NCBI GenBank assembly: GCA_900547565.1
Contig: URHI01000003.1
Coordinates: 1 to 50,574 of the forward strand
Direction: 5' to 3'
Length of the DNA: 50,574 nucleotides
Source of the DNA: an uncultured Eubacteriales bacterium
Lineage (GTDB): Bacteria; Bacillota; Clostridia; Oscillospirales; CAG-272
The notes under the pieces are model-generated. The model was not told where the DNA came from. It ran no database searches and saw only the letters and a program-made list of their open reading frames with translations. A program made the position numbers and the translations under genes. Below are positions 16,204 to 23,946 of this stretch, one piece after another. The stretch's first letter is position 1; every line of letters starts with the position of its first letter.

Positions 16204-16319
16204 AAAAAACAAAAGCACAACGAGCGACCGTTGATGCGCGTTGATACCATGAGATTGATATTCCGCAAAATCCGGTGACTGGTTGTGCATAGGGGGTGCG
16301 AGTCTTGCCTTCCTCGCAT
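16204..16319 (-). ncRNA. Putative structured small RNA or lon leader, unidentified
   Basis: A promoter at 16326-16354 would start a transcript near 16319. The sequence then forms GCGAG/CTCGC (10-nt loop), a C-rich CACCCCC single strand, and a closing helix GCACAAC (16282-16288) with GTTGTGC (16215-16221) around a 60-nt inner region that contains further short pairings. TTTTGTTTTTT follows directly, so the closing helix plus U-run looks like a terminator. About 116 nt. It matches no SRP, 6S or RNase P signature I can identify. It could be a free sRNA or a conditional leader of lon. A 42-codon ATG frame crosses it but has no Shine-Dalgarno and reads through the U-run. Confidence 0.5.
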
Positions 16320-16325
16320 GGCTCT

Positions 16326-16354
16326 ATTATACTACTAATGCCGACCTTTGTAAA
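16326..16354 (-). promoter_or_regulatory. SigA-type promoter for the putative small RNA
   Basis: On the minus strand TTTACA (16349-16354), 17-nt spacer, TATAAT (16326-16331). It does not face infC, and the only gene downstream is lon, about 260 nt away beyond a terminator-like element. Confidence 0.65.
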
Positions 16355-16501
16355 TTATCAAAAATGACGATTTTTCGGTGAAAAATTCGTTAAAAAAGAT
16401 ACAGCAGAGAAAAAAGAGAGCATTATTATGTCGAATTTGGCCAAAATGCCTACTTGACATAAAAAGAGAACTATTTGTTTGCGGATTTTTTAAAAAAAGG
16501 C

Positions 16502-16530
16502 TTGACAAGCATCTTAACCGGTGCTATAAT
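16502..16530 (+). promoter_or_regulatory. Near-consensus promoter of the infC operon
   Basis: TTGACA (16502-16507), 17-nt spacer, TATAAT (16525-16530). Both hexamers match consensus, as expected for a translation-factor/ribosomal-protein operon. It lies inside the upstream in-frame extension of infC, so that extension is not translated. Confidence 0.85.
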
Positions 16531-16536
16531 AATGGA

Positions 16537-16668
16537 GCAAAAAGAAGCAGAGCCTCCGCTCTCACCCTGCCACAGCAGTGCGCTGGGTTGATAACACGTA
16601 TCCCGTACGGGATTTTGTCGCGCGGAGAACTGCTTTCCGAGCGATTTTATTTTTTTGGGGGTGTTAAC
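16537..16668 (+). promoter_or_regulatory. infC operon leader with attenuator (L20-type leader likely)
   Basis: About 130 nt of leader. It contains AGAGC-CTCC-GCTCT, a second pairing around ACCC/GGGT, a TCCCG/CGGGA hairpin followed by TTTT, and then TCGCGCGGA (16618-16626) with TCCGAGCGA (16636-16644). The last pair forms a 9-position stem with one mismatch, followed by TTTTATTTTTT that runs straight into the GGGGG ribosome-binding site. That last element looks like an intrinsic terminator just before infC. In Bacillus the homologous leader is controlled by ribosomal protein L20; that regulation here is inference. Confidence 0.65.
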
Positions 16669-17187
16669 ATCGCAACAAAAGATATGCTCATCAATGACGA
16701 TATCCGCGCAAAAGAGGTTCGGGTAATCGGTGAGGATGGAGAACAATTGGGAATTATGAGTGGCGACGCAGCAAAGCATGCTGCCGCGGAAGCGGGTCTT
16801 GACTTGGTTATGATCGCCCCTACGGCGACTCCGCCGGTATGCAAGATCATGGATTTCGGTAAATTCCGTTTTGAACGCGACAAGCGTGAAAAGGAAGCCA
16901 AGAAAAAACAGCAGACCGTTGAGCTCAAGGAGATTCAGCTGTCCTGCCGCATTGACACTCACGATTTTGAAACCAAGGTGAGACATGCGCTACGCTTTCT
17001 CGGAGATGGAAATAAGGTTAGGGTAGTCATGCGCTTCAAGGGGCGTGAAATGGCACATATTGCGCTTGGCCGTGAGATCATTGAGAAGTTCGAGCAGGCA
17101 TGTTCCGAGGCAGGTACGACTGATAAGCGGCCGGTGCTTGACGGACGTTTTATGAGTATGGTGCTCAGCCCGATAAAGGCTAAATAA
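16669..17187 (+). CDS. infC: Translation initiation factor IF-3, non-AUG (ATC) start
   Basis: 172 aa from the ATC at 16669-16671. The N-domain begins ATKDMLINDDIRAKEVRVIG and the C-domain contains KVRVVMRFKGREM, both typical of IF-3. The frame is open for 97 codons further upstream, but a promoter lies inside that stretch and GGGGGTG sits 5 nt before ATC; the first in-frame ATG is over 20 nt from the site. IF-3 discriminates start codons, and rare AUU/AUC starts of infC allow autoregulation in other bacteria. First gene of infC-rpmI-rplT. Confidence 0.93.
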   Translation: MATKDMLINDDIRAKEVRVIGEDGEQLGIMSGDAAKHAAAEAGLDLVMIAPTATPPVCKIMDFGKFRFERDKREKEAKKKQQTVELKEIQLSCRIDTHDFETKVRHALRFLGDGNKVRVVMRFKGREMAHIALGREIIEKFEQACSEAGTTDKRPVLDGRFMSMVLSPIKAK

Positions 17188-17257
17188 GTTCATATTGACC
17201 CGCCCGGCGGGCTTGATTGATATATTTTGTTTCAAAGCAAAAAGGAGATATTACACA

Positions 17258-17452
17258 ATGGGAAAGATTAAAACACACAGAGCCTCTGCCAAGAGATTTT
17301 CTGTTACCGGCACCGGTAAGGTTAAAATGAATCACCCCCCCCCCCGCCATAAGCTGGGCCTGAAGGACCAGAAGCGCAAGAGACATCTTCGCACTGCGTC
17401 CTATGTACAGGGTGCTATGGCCGCTAACATGAGAAATCTGATTCAGAAATAA
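17258..17452 (+). CDS. rpmI: 50S ribosomal protein L35, with an odd poly-C insertion site
   Basis: 64 aa. The start GKIKTHRASAKRF and later KDQKRKRHLRTA match L35. Residues 26-28 are Pro-Pro-Pro, encoded within an 11-C homopolymer (17335-17345). In L35 this segment usually reads like NHA-x-x-x-H, so three prolines are unexpected. The reading frame and length are kept. The start has AAAAGGAGAT 8 nt upstream. L35 is part of the large subunit. Confidence 0.9.
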   Translation: MGKIKTHRASAKRFSVTGTGKVKMNHPPPRHKLGLKDQKRKRHLRTASYVQGAMAANMRNLIQK

Positions 17453-17476
17453 CCGGAAATTGGGAGGAATAGAACA

Positions 17477-17830
17477 ATGGCAAGAATTAAGGGCGCGGTT
17501 ACAACCCGCAAGAGAAGAAATAAAGTACTGAAGGCCGCTAAGGGCTACTGGGGTGCGAAATCAAAGCATTTCAAGATGGCCAAGCAGGCCGTCATGAAGA
17601 GCGGTAACTATGCTTTTGCAGGCCGCAAGCTGAAAAAGAGAGATTTCCGTCAGCTGTGGATCACCCGTATTTCCGCTCAGTCCAAGCTGAACGGTATGAA
17701 TTATTCCACATTTATGCACGGACTCAAAAAGGCTGGTATCGACCTCAACCGTAAGATGCTGTCCGAGATCGCTATTTCCGATCCCGCTGCATTTGCAGTG
17801 CTGGCAGAGAAGGCCAAGGCTGCTCTCTGA
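17477..17830 (+). CDS. rplT: 50S ribosomal protein L20
   Basis: 117 aa. The basic N-terminus ARIKGAVTTRKRRNKVLK and the segments RDFRQLWITRI and NGMNYSTFMHGLKKAGI are diagnostic. L20 is an early-binding 23S rRNA assembly protein and, in Firmicutes, the usual repressor of the infC leader. GGGAGGA lies upstream of the ATG. A strong terminator follows 15 nt after the stop. Confidence 0.98.
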   Translation: MARIKGAVTTRKRRNKVLKAAKGYWGAKSKHFKMAKQAVMKSGNYAFAGRKLKKRDFRQLWITRISAQSKLNGMNYSTFMHGLKKAGIDLNRKMLSEIAISDPAAFAVLAEKAKAAL

Positions 17831-17844
17831 GGCAACAAAACAGT

Positions 17845-17875
17845 GAAAACCCGGTAAATAACGCCGGGTTTTCTC
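17845..17875 (+). terminator. Rho-independent terminator of infC-rpmI-rplT
   Basis: GAAAACCCGG (17845-17854) pairs perfectly with CCGGGTTTTC (17864-17873) around a 9-nt loop, giving an A-stem/T-tail terminator. Confidence 0.85.
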
Positions 17876-17882
17876 ATATTCA

Positions 17883-17911
17883 TTGATATTCATGAAATTT
17901 CGTAATAATAT
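17883..17911 (+). promoter_or_regulatory. Possible promoter of the TrmH-family gene
   Basis: TTGATA (17883-17888), 17-nt spacer, TAATAT (17906-17911), directly after the rplT terminator and 20 nt before the next start. Confidence 0.45.
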
Positions 17912-17930
17912 GCGCAGAACGGTGTAGTAT

Positions 17931-18767
17931 ATGGAAGAATTAATTTCGTCACGTCACAATCAGACGATAGTCAGTATATGCAAGCTCTCAGACCGAAAAA
18001 ACCGAGAGGCTGCGCGTCTTTTCCGCTTTGACGGTATAAAGCTGTGTGCCGAGGCCATACTTGCCTGTGTGGAGCCGGTATATATCCTGCTGCGCCGCGG
18101 TGACTGTGAGCCGGTATCTCAACGTATACGTGATATTTGCGGCAAGAGTCCGCGTGACACCGGTGCGCGTGTAATAGTGCTTGAAAACAGTCTTTTCGAC
18201 GCCGTGTCGGAAGAAAAATCTCCCGAAGGTGTGATAACTGTTGCAAAATATATTGACAAATTTCATAAAGTTGCTACAATAGATAGTAACTCAGCGTTTT
18301 TTGATGGCTTGGGCTCCCGGATAATGCTGCTTGAGGATATCAGAGATCCGGGTAACCTGGGTACAATTATGCGCAGTGCTGCGGCGCTGGGTATGGACGA
18401 GCTGATACTGTGCGGAGATTGCGCCGACATTTACAGCTCCAAAACCGTGCGTGGAAGCATGGGTGCACTGTTCCGTCTCAAGCTGAGCCTGTGCTGGGAC
18501 TCTGCCGCGGCAGTACGCGGAATTCAGACGGCGGGGCGACGTGTGCTTGCAGCAGCGCTGGCAGACAACGCCCGCCCTGTTAAACAGGCGGGACTTCGCG
18601 CATCAGACTGTATAGCCATCGGCAATGAGGGACATGGCCTTGGCCGTGAGGTGATTGATTTGTGTGACGGCAGCGTTATTATCCCAATGAGAGCCGGAAG
18701 CGAGTCGCTAAATGCGGCAACTGCTGCGGCAATATTCATGTGGGAGATATGCGGCTGCGCAGAATAA
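17931..18767 (+). CDS. TrmH/SpoU-family RNA 2'-O-methyltransferase
   Basis: 278 aa. An N-terminal substrate-binding domain (1-100) is followed by the SpoU knot with its three motifs: LEDIRDPGNLGTIMRSAAALG, AIGNEGHGLGREV and MRAGSESLNAATAAAIFMWE. The enzyme uses SAM to methylate a ribose 2'-OH in rRNA or tRNA; the target nucleotide is not inferable. Genes of this type often follow rplT in Clostridia. The ribosome-binding site is weak. Confidence 0.92.
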   Translation: MEELISSRHNQTIVSICKLSDRKNREAARLFRFDGIKLCAEAILACVEPVYILLRRGDCEPVSQRIRDICGKSPRDTGARVIVLENSLFDAVSEEKSPEGVITVAKYIDKFHKVATIDSNSAFFDGLGSRIMLLEDIRDPGNLGTIMRSAAALGMDELILCGDCADIYSSKTVRGSMGALFRLKLSLCWDSAAAVRGIQTAGRRVLAAALADNARPVKQAGLRASDCIAIGNEGHGLGREVIDLCDGSVIIPMRAGSESLNAATAAAIFMWEICGCAE

Positions 18768-18870
18768 CCGGATATGATATTGGCAACCGTCAAATTGTGG
18801 TTGATTGATTTGTAACTCATATACCAGCTTTCCGTCTTTGACTACATCATCGAAAGGATTGGGTACCGAT

Positions 18871-20304
18871 ATGCGTTCTGAAAATCTGTATTGGGTTTGG
18901 CTGTCTGAAAAACTGGGTGTGGCGAGTCCTGATCTTCCGCGGCTTATGACGGAATACAGGTCTCCATACGATATTTATGCCGCGCCCCCGGAGGAACTGG
19001 CCGAGATACACAATCTTACACCGGAAGCAGCGCACCGACTGTCTGACAAATCGCTGGAGAGCGCGGCTAATATTGTGGATTTCTGCGCCAAAACGGGAGT
19101 GCGTATTTTGCCTTACAATGATAATGAGTTTCCACGTCTGTTGCGCATGCTTCAGGATCCGCCGGCGCTGCTTTATGTAAAAGGTACTCTGCCGGATATG
19201 AACAGCCGTGTGTGTATCGCGGTAGTCGGAACAAGGCGTATGAGTAAGTACGGACGTGATAACGCTTTCCGCTTCGCTTACGATCTCGGCGCGGCAAGTG
19301 TTGTTGTTGTCAGCGGGCTGGCACTCGGTATAGACGGTGTTGCGGCGGGAGGCGCTATCAGCGGCGGAGGAAAAACAGTAGCGGTGCTGGGCTGCGGTAT
19401 TGACCGTATGTATCCGGTGCAGCACACCAGGCTTGCCGGCCTTGTGGTTGAAAACGGCGCGATCGTTACCGAGTTTGCCCCCGGAACACCGCCTGTCGGT
19501 TCCAACTTTCCTATACGCAACCGTATAATCAGCGGCATGTGTCAGGGAACACTGGTGGTAGAGGCTGACGAGCACAGCGGTGCGCTTATTACGGCAAAAC
19601 GCGCCGATATGCAGGGGCGTCAGGTTTTTGCTATCCCGGGAAACCTGGGAGAACAGAATTCCGAAGGGCCTAATGTGCTTATACGTGATGGTGGCCTTAT
19701 TGCGGTTGAACCGGATGACATACTGGCTGAATATAAGGATTACTACGACAAATTCATTGATATTCCGCGCATGATGGCTGCCCGGCGGCAGTATGATTTT
19801 TCGGAAGAGATTCTTGACCGTATGGGGATATGTGCCCGTGTTCCGAAGGACAGGCAACCTCATACAAACAATGCCCCTTCGGCACCGCGTGAGGCTTTTG
19901 TCAGGACAGGGCGACGCGGAACAAACCCGTCGGCAGATGCCGGCATACAATTCAATGATAACAGCGATGATCGGCTGAGTTCGGCGGATTATGTTTTGCA
20001 GGCTTCAGGTTCCCGTGCGGCGGCACAGATTTCGTTTCATGATACAGGCGCCGGTCAAAATAAGCCTGTGACGACTGTTTATCGGGCCGAACGACGGATA
20101 TCGGATAAATCAGCCGAAGCATTGGCGTCACTTGACGAGCGTCACAGGGCGCTCTTTGCCGAAATGCCGGATGACCGCGCGATAAATACAGACGCGCTTT
20201 CGCGGCTCGGCTTTACCGTAGGAGAAGTCATGAGCATAATGACAAAGCTTGAGATAATGGGTCTTGTCAGCTCGCTTCCCGGCGGATTGTACATCAAAAG
20301 ATAA
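18871..20304 (+). CDS. dprA: DNA-processing protein DprA, long form with winged helix
   Basis: 477 aa from ATG 18871. A SAM/helix-hairpin N-terminus (1-65) leads the Rossmann core: VAVVGTRRMSKYG, VSGLALGIDGVA, AVLGCGID, SNFPIRNRIISGM, and VVEADEHSGALITAK. A low-complexity Ser/Arg/Gln linker of about 100 residues (roughly 320-420) precedes a C-terminal winged helix ending GLVSSLPGGLYIKR. DprA loads RecA on incoming single strands during transformation. An upstream in-frame extension lacks a good site; AAAGGA lies 12 nt before this ATG. First of dprA-topA-trmFO. Confidence 0.93.
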   Translation: MRSENLYWVWLSEKLGVASPDLPRLMTEYRSPYDIYAAPPEELAEIHNLTPEAAHRLSDKSLESAANIVDFCAKTGVRILPYNDNEFPRLLRMLQDPPALLYVKGTLPDMNSRVCIAVVGTRRMSKYGRDNAFRFAYDLGAASVVVVSGLALGIDGVAAGGAISGGGKTVAVLGCGIDRMYPVQHTRLAGLVVENGAIVTEFAPGTPPVGSNFPIRNRIISGMCQGTLVVEADEHSGALITAKRADMQGRQVFAIPGNLGEQNSEGPNVLIRDGGLIAVEPDDILAEYKDYYDKFIDIPRMMAARRQYDFSEEILDRMGICARVPKDRQPHTNNAPSAPREAFVRTGRRGTNPSADAGIQFNDNSDDRLSSADYVLQASGSRAAAQISFHDTGAGQNKPVTTVYRAERRISDKSAEALASLDERHRALFAEMPDDRAINTDALSRLGFTVGEVMSIMTKLEIMGLVSSLPGGLYIKR

Positions 20305-20325
20305 TTATTTTAAGGATTAAATATT

Positions 20326-22590
20326 ATGGCAAATCTTGTAATAGTGGAGTCACCTTCTAAAGCTGCTACAATAAAGGGCTATCTTGGCTCAAATTATAAG
20401 GTGGTGGCTTCCAAGGGGCATGTCCGTGACCTGCCCAAAAGTACCATGGGTGTTGATATTGATAATAATTTTGCCCCCCATTACATTAACATTCGAGGCA
20501 AGGGGGATCTGATAAAGGAGATCAAAAAGGAAGCAAAGGCTGCAGGCAAGGTGTTCCTTGCAACCGACCCTGACCGTGAAGGAGAGGCGATCTCGTGGCA
20601 TCTCGCCATGACGTTGGGTATACCCGTTGATAAAACCCTGCGTGTAACCTTTAACGAGATCACCAAAACGGCGGTTAAATCGTCCATTAAGGCTCCGCGT
20701 CAGATCGACATGAATTTGGTCAATGCGCAACAGGCGCGCAGGATCCTTGACCGCATCGTCGGCTATAAACTGTCTCCGTATCTCTGGAAGACAGTAAAAA
20801 GCGGTCTTTCGGCAGGGCGAGTGCAGTCCGTAGCTACCAGAATTATTGTCGACCGTGAGGAGGAGATACGAGCGTTTGTCCCGGAGGAATACTGGACCAT
20901 AGATGCTCACCTAGATTGTTCCGGCTCGAATCTCATAGCGCATTTCTACGGTGATGAGAGTGGGAGAATTCGTATTGCCAATCATGCTGAGGCTGAAAAA
21001 ATAAAATCGGCAGTAGACGGCAAGCCGTTTACTGTAAGCTCGGTAAAGCGCGGTGTGCGCCATAAGACACCGGCGCCTCCATTTACTACCTCAACAATGC
21101 AGCAGGAAGCGTCGCGCAAGCTGGGATTTCAGTCGGCGCGTACCATGCGGGTGGCACAGGAGCTTTATGAGGGTATTAACTTGGGTGTGGAAAACGGCGG
21201 TGTACAGGGTCTTATCACATACATGAGAACCGATTCACTCCGTATATCTTCCGAGGCACAGCAGGCCGCCAAGCAATACATTGTTGCCAAGTACGGTGAA
21301 AAGTATTATCCTGCCTCCTCACGCAATTACAAGACACGGGCAGGGGCGCAGGACGCACATGAAGCAATCCGGCCGTCCGTGATGGCATTGGAGCCGCTTG
21401 CTATCCGTAAGCATCTGACTATAGATCAGTACAGGCTGTATAAGCTGATTTGGGAACGCTTTGTGGCAAGCCAGATGCAGTCAGCCGAGCTTAACACAGT
21501 AGTGGCCGATTTCAACAGTCAGGGATATATTTTCCGCGCAAGCGGTTATACCGTGGCATTCCCGGGATATATGGCTGTGTATGAGGAAACCGAAGATGAG
21601 CATCGCAGTACTGCCGATGATGACAATTATGATGTCAAGGACATGCTGATACCCGATATCAAGCAGGGGCAGTTGCTCGACTGTACTGCCATTGATGCAG
21701 ACCAGCATTTTACTGAGGCACCTCCGCGGTATACCGAAGCATCGCTTATCAAATTTCTCGAAGAAAAGGGAATAGGACGCCCCAGCACTTATACCCCTAT
21801 TATTACAACAATTATCGGCCGCAATTACGTCAGCCGGGACGGCAAATCCCTGGTACCTACGCAGCTTGGGGAAGTAACGACAAAGCTGATGAAGGAAAAC
21901 TTCGCTGATGTTGTCAATTACCGCTTCACCGCTGAAATGGAGACCAATCTGGATGAGATCGAACGCGGTAAGGTAGATATGAACAAGGTGCTCTCGGATT
22001 TCTGGTCGGATTTCAGCAAAGAGCTTGAGGCAGCGGACAAAAGCACGGTTGACGGCGGATTGCTGCCGCCGCCCGAAGAAACGGATATGATCTGCGAAAA
22101 GTGCGGCAGCCGCATGGTGGTCAAGATGGGACGTTACGGCAAATTTGCCGCCTGCCCCAATTATCCTCAGTGCCGCAACACCAAGCCGCTGGAGCCTGTA
22201 TCTGACAAAGGCGAGGATCAAAAAGCGCAAAAGCCGTTGGAGATTGCCGACTTCAAGTGCGAAAGGTGCGGAGGAGACATGGTGCTGAGAACCGGTAAGT
22301 TCGGCAGCTTTTATGCCTGCGTCAATTACCCGAAGTGCCGCTTTACCAAACAAAAAGTCAAGGAAACAGACGTGCCGTGCCCCAAATGCGGGGCCAAGAT
22401 CATAATAAAGCACGGGCGTAACAAGACTGTGTTTTATAGCTGTGAACGTTATCCGGAATGCGATTTTTCGTCATGGGACGCGCCGACGCTTGAAAAATGT
22501 CCCAAGTGCGGGGGCATGCTGTTCCGCCGCAAAGGCAAGGATACACTGTATTGCCGTACCGAGGGATGCGGCTACGAGTCCGAAAAATGA
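20326..22590 (+). CDS. topA: DNA topoisomerase I (type IA)
   Basis: 754 aa. The Toprim domain starts LVIVESPSKAATIKGYLG with acidic DPDREGEAI. The catalytic Tyr299 is in LITYMRTDSLRIS. The C-terminus (about 590-754) carries four zinc-ribbon units: CEKCG...CPNYPQC, CERCG...CVNYPKC, CPKCG...CERYPEC, and a last one ending CRTEGC. It relaxes negative supercoils by single-strand passage. AAGGA is upstream of the ATG. It is in the same direction as dprA with a 21-nt gap. Confidence 0.98.
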   Translation: MANLVIVESPSKAATIKGYLGSNYKVVASKGHVRDLPKSTMGVDIDNNFAPHYINIRGKGDLIKEIKKEAKAAGKVFLATDPDREGEAISWHLAMTLGIPVDKTLRVTFNEITKTAVKSSIKAPRQIDMNLVNAQQARRILDRIVGYKLSPYLWKTVKSGLSAGRVQSVATRIIVDREEEIRAFVPEEYWTIDAHLDCSGSNLIAHFYGDESGRIRIANHAEAEKIKSAVDGKPFTVSSVKRGVRHKTPAPPFTTSTMQQEASRKLGFQSARTMRVAQELYEGINLGVENGGVQGLITYMRTDSLRISSEAQQAAKQYIVAKYGEKYYPASSRNYKTRAGAQDAHEAIRPSVMALEPLAIRKHLTIDQYRLYKLIWERFVASQMQSAELNTVVADFNSQGYIFRASGYTVAFPGYMAVYEETEDEHRSTADDDNYDVKDMLIPDIKQGQLLDCTAIDADQHFTEAPPRYTEASLIKFLEEKGIGRPSTYTPIITTIIGRNYVSRDGKSLVPTQLGEVTTKLMKENFADVVNYRFTAEMETNLDEIERGKVDMNKVLSDFWSDFSKELEAADKSTVDGGLLPPPEETDMICEKCGSRMVVKMGRYGKFAACPNYPQCRNTKPLEPVSDKGEDQKAQKPLEIADFKCERCGGDMVLRTGKFGSFYACVNYPKCRFTKQKVKETDVPCPKCGAKIIIKHGRNKTVFYSCERYPECDFSSWDAPTLEKCPKCGGMLFRRKGKDTLYCRTEGCGYESEK

Positions 22591-22600
22591 GGTTTGGTGA

Positions 22601-23926
22601 ATGAAAGACAAACTGACAATATGCGGTGCAGGCCTTGCCGGCTGTGAGGCGGCATGGCAGGCCGCACAGCGCGGAGTACCGGTAAGGCTTATTGAAATGA
22701 AGCCGGAGAAATATACTCCGGCTCATCATGACGCGCGTTTTTCCGAGCTTGTTTGCTCCAACTCACTGCGCTCCGACCGTGTGTCAAATGCAGTAGGACT
22801 GCTCAAGGAGGAGCTGCGGCGGCTGGGCTCGCTTATTATGGAGGCGGCTTATGCCAGCCGGGTACCGGCAGGTTCTGCACTTGCAGTAGACCGGCATCAG
22901 TTCTCGGAATACATCACAAATAAAGTAAAAAGCCATCCTAATATACAGGTTGTTTGCGGAGAAGTGACATCGGTTGACGACGAGGGCATCACAATTATCG
23001 CTACCGGACCGCTTACATCTGACCCTATGGCGGACTATATACAAAATACGCTTGGTTGCGGCGGACTTCACTTTTTTGATGCTGCTGCCCCTATAGTCGA
23101 TGCCTCCGGGATAGACATGAATGTAGCCTATTTCGGGTCGCGCTATGACAAGGGAGATGCCGATTATATCAACTGCCCCATGACGCGTGAGCAGTATGAC
23201 GCATTTTATAACGCACTGATCAATGCACGCGAGGCTGAACTCAAGGACTTTGACCGCGAAACGCAAAAAGAGCTCGAGGTGTTTGAGGGCTGTATGCCGG
23301 TTGAGGTTATGGCACGGCGCGGCTACGACACACTTCGCTTCGGCCCGCTTAAGCCGGTCGGGCTTGTCGATAAGCGCACGGGGCGTGAGGCATATGCGGT
23401 GGTTCAGCTGCGAAAGGAGAACGTCGAGGGGACAATGTACAATCTTGTCGGCTTTCAGACGCACCTTGCGTTTCCCGAACAAAAGCGTGTCTTTGGCATG
23501 ATACCCGGGCTTGAGAATGCAGAGTTCCTGCGCTACGGTATAATGCATAGGAACACTTATCTCAATTCGCCCGGTCTGCTCAACTGCTATTACGGGTTGA
23601 TAGCGCGTCCTGAGATCTATTTTGCGGGGCAGATGACCGGAGTTGAGGGTTATGTTGAGTCTGCGGGAAGCGGATTTGTGGCAGGCGTGTCGGCTGCGGC
23701 ACAGTTTGCAGGCAAGGCACCGCTTGTATTTCCCGAAACTACTATGCTTGGAGCTATGGCGGCATATGTCAGCCGCGGCGGTGTGGGTAAATTCGTGCCC
23801 ATGAACGCAAATTTCGGCATTATTCAATCCTTAGATAAAAGGGTCAAGGGCGGTAAGCTGGCAAAAAACGAAGCACTTGCCGGGCGCTCTCTTGAGGAGA
23901 TAGACAGGATCAAGAATCTTATCTGA
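22601..23926 (+). CDS. trmFO: Folate-dependent tRNA (uracil-54-C5)-methyltransferase TrmFO
   Basis: 441 aa. The dinucleotide-binding motif GAGLAGCEAAW opens the protein, followed by FSELVCSNSLRSD and the C-terminal AGQMTGVEGYVESAGSG typical of the TrmFO/GidA-like flavoproteins. It forms m5U54 in the tRNA T-loop using methylenetetrahydrofolate and FAD. GAGG is upstream of the ATG. topA-trmFO adjacency is a Firmicutes pattern. Confidence 0.97.
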   Translation: MKDKLTICGAGLAGCEAAWQAAQRGVPVRLIEMKPEKYTPAHHDARFSELVCSNSLRSDRVSNAVGLLKEELRRLGSLIMEAAYASRVPAGSALAVDRHQFSEYITNKVKSHPNIQVVCGEVTSVDDEGITIIATGPLTSDPMADYIQNTLGCGGLHFFDAAAPIVDASGIDMNVAYFGSRYDKGDADYINCPMTREQYDAFYNALINAREAELKDFDRETQKELEVFEGCMPVEVMARRGYDTLRFGPLKPVGLVDKRTGREAYAVVQLRKENVEGTMYNLVGFQTHLAFPEQKRVFGMIPGLENAEFLRYGIMHRNTYLNSPGLLNCYYGLIARPEIYFAGQMTGVEGYVESAGSGFVAGVSAAAQFAGKAPLVFPETTMLGAMAAYVSRGGVGKFVPMNANFGIIQSLDKRVKGGKLAKNEALAGRSLEEIDRIKNLI

Positions 23927-23946
23927 TTTTTATGGAAGGGAAAAAA

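Noticed and set aside
16201..16319. 42-codon ORF in the putative small RNA
   Set aside because: No Shine-Dalgarno, start only a few bases from the predicted transcript start, and the frame reads through the terminator U-run.
16378..16668. 97-codon upstream extension of the IF-3 frame
   Set aside because: A near-perfect promoter and an attenuator lie inside it and there is no ribosome-binding site at its ATG; IF-3 homology begins only at the ATC.
18847..19950. 367-codon minus-strand frame opposite dprA
   Set aside because: Antisense of a conserved gene; rich in His, Arg and Cys without any family pattern.
22784..23827. 347-codon minus-strand frame opposite trmFO
   Set aside because: Antisense of a conserved gene; composition typical of a shadow frame.
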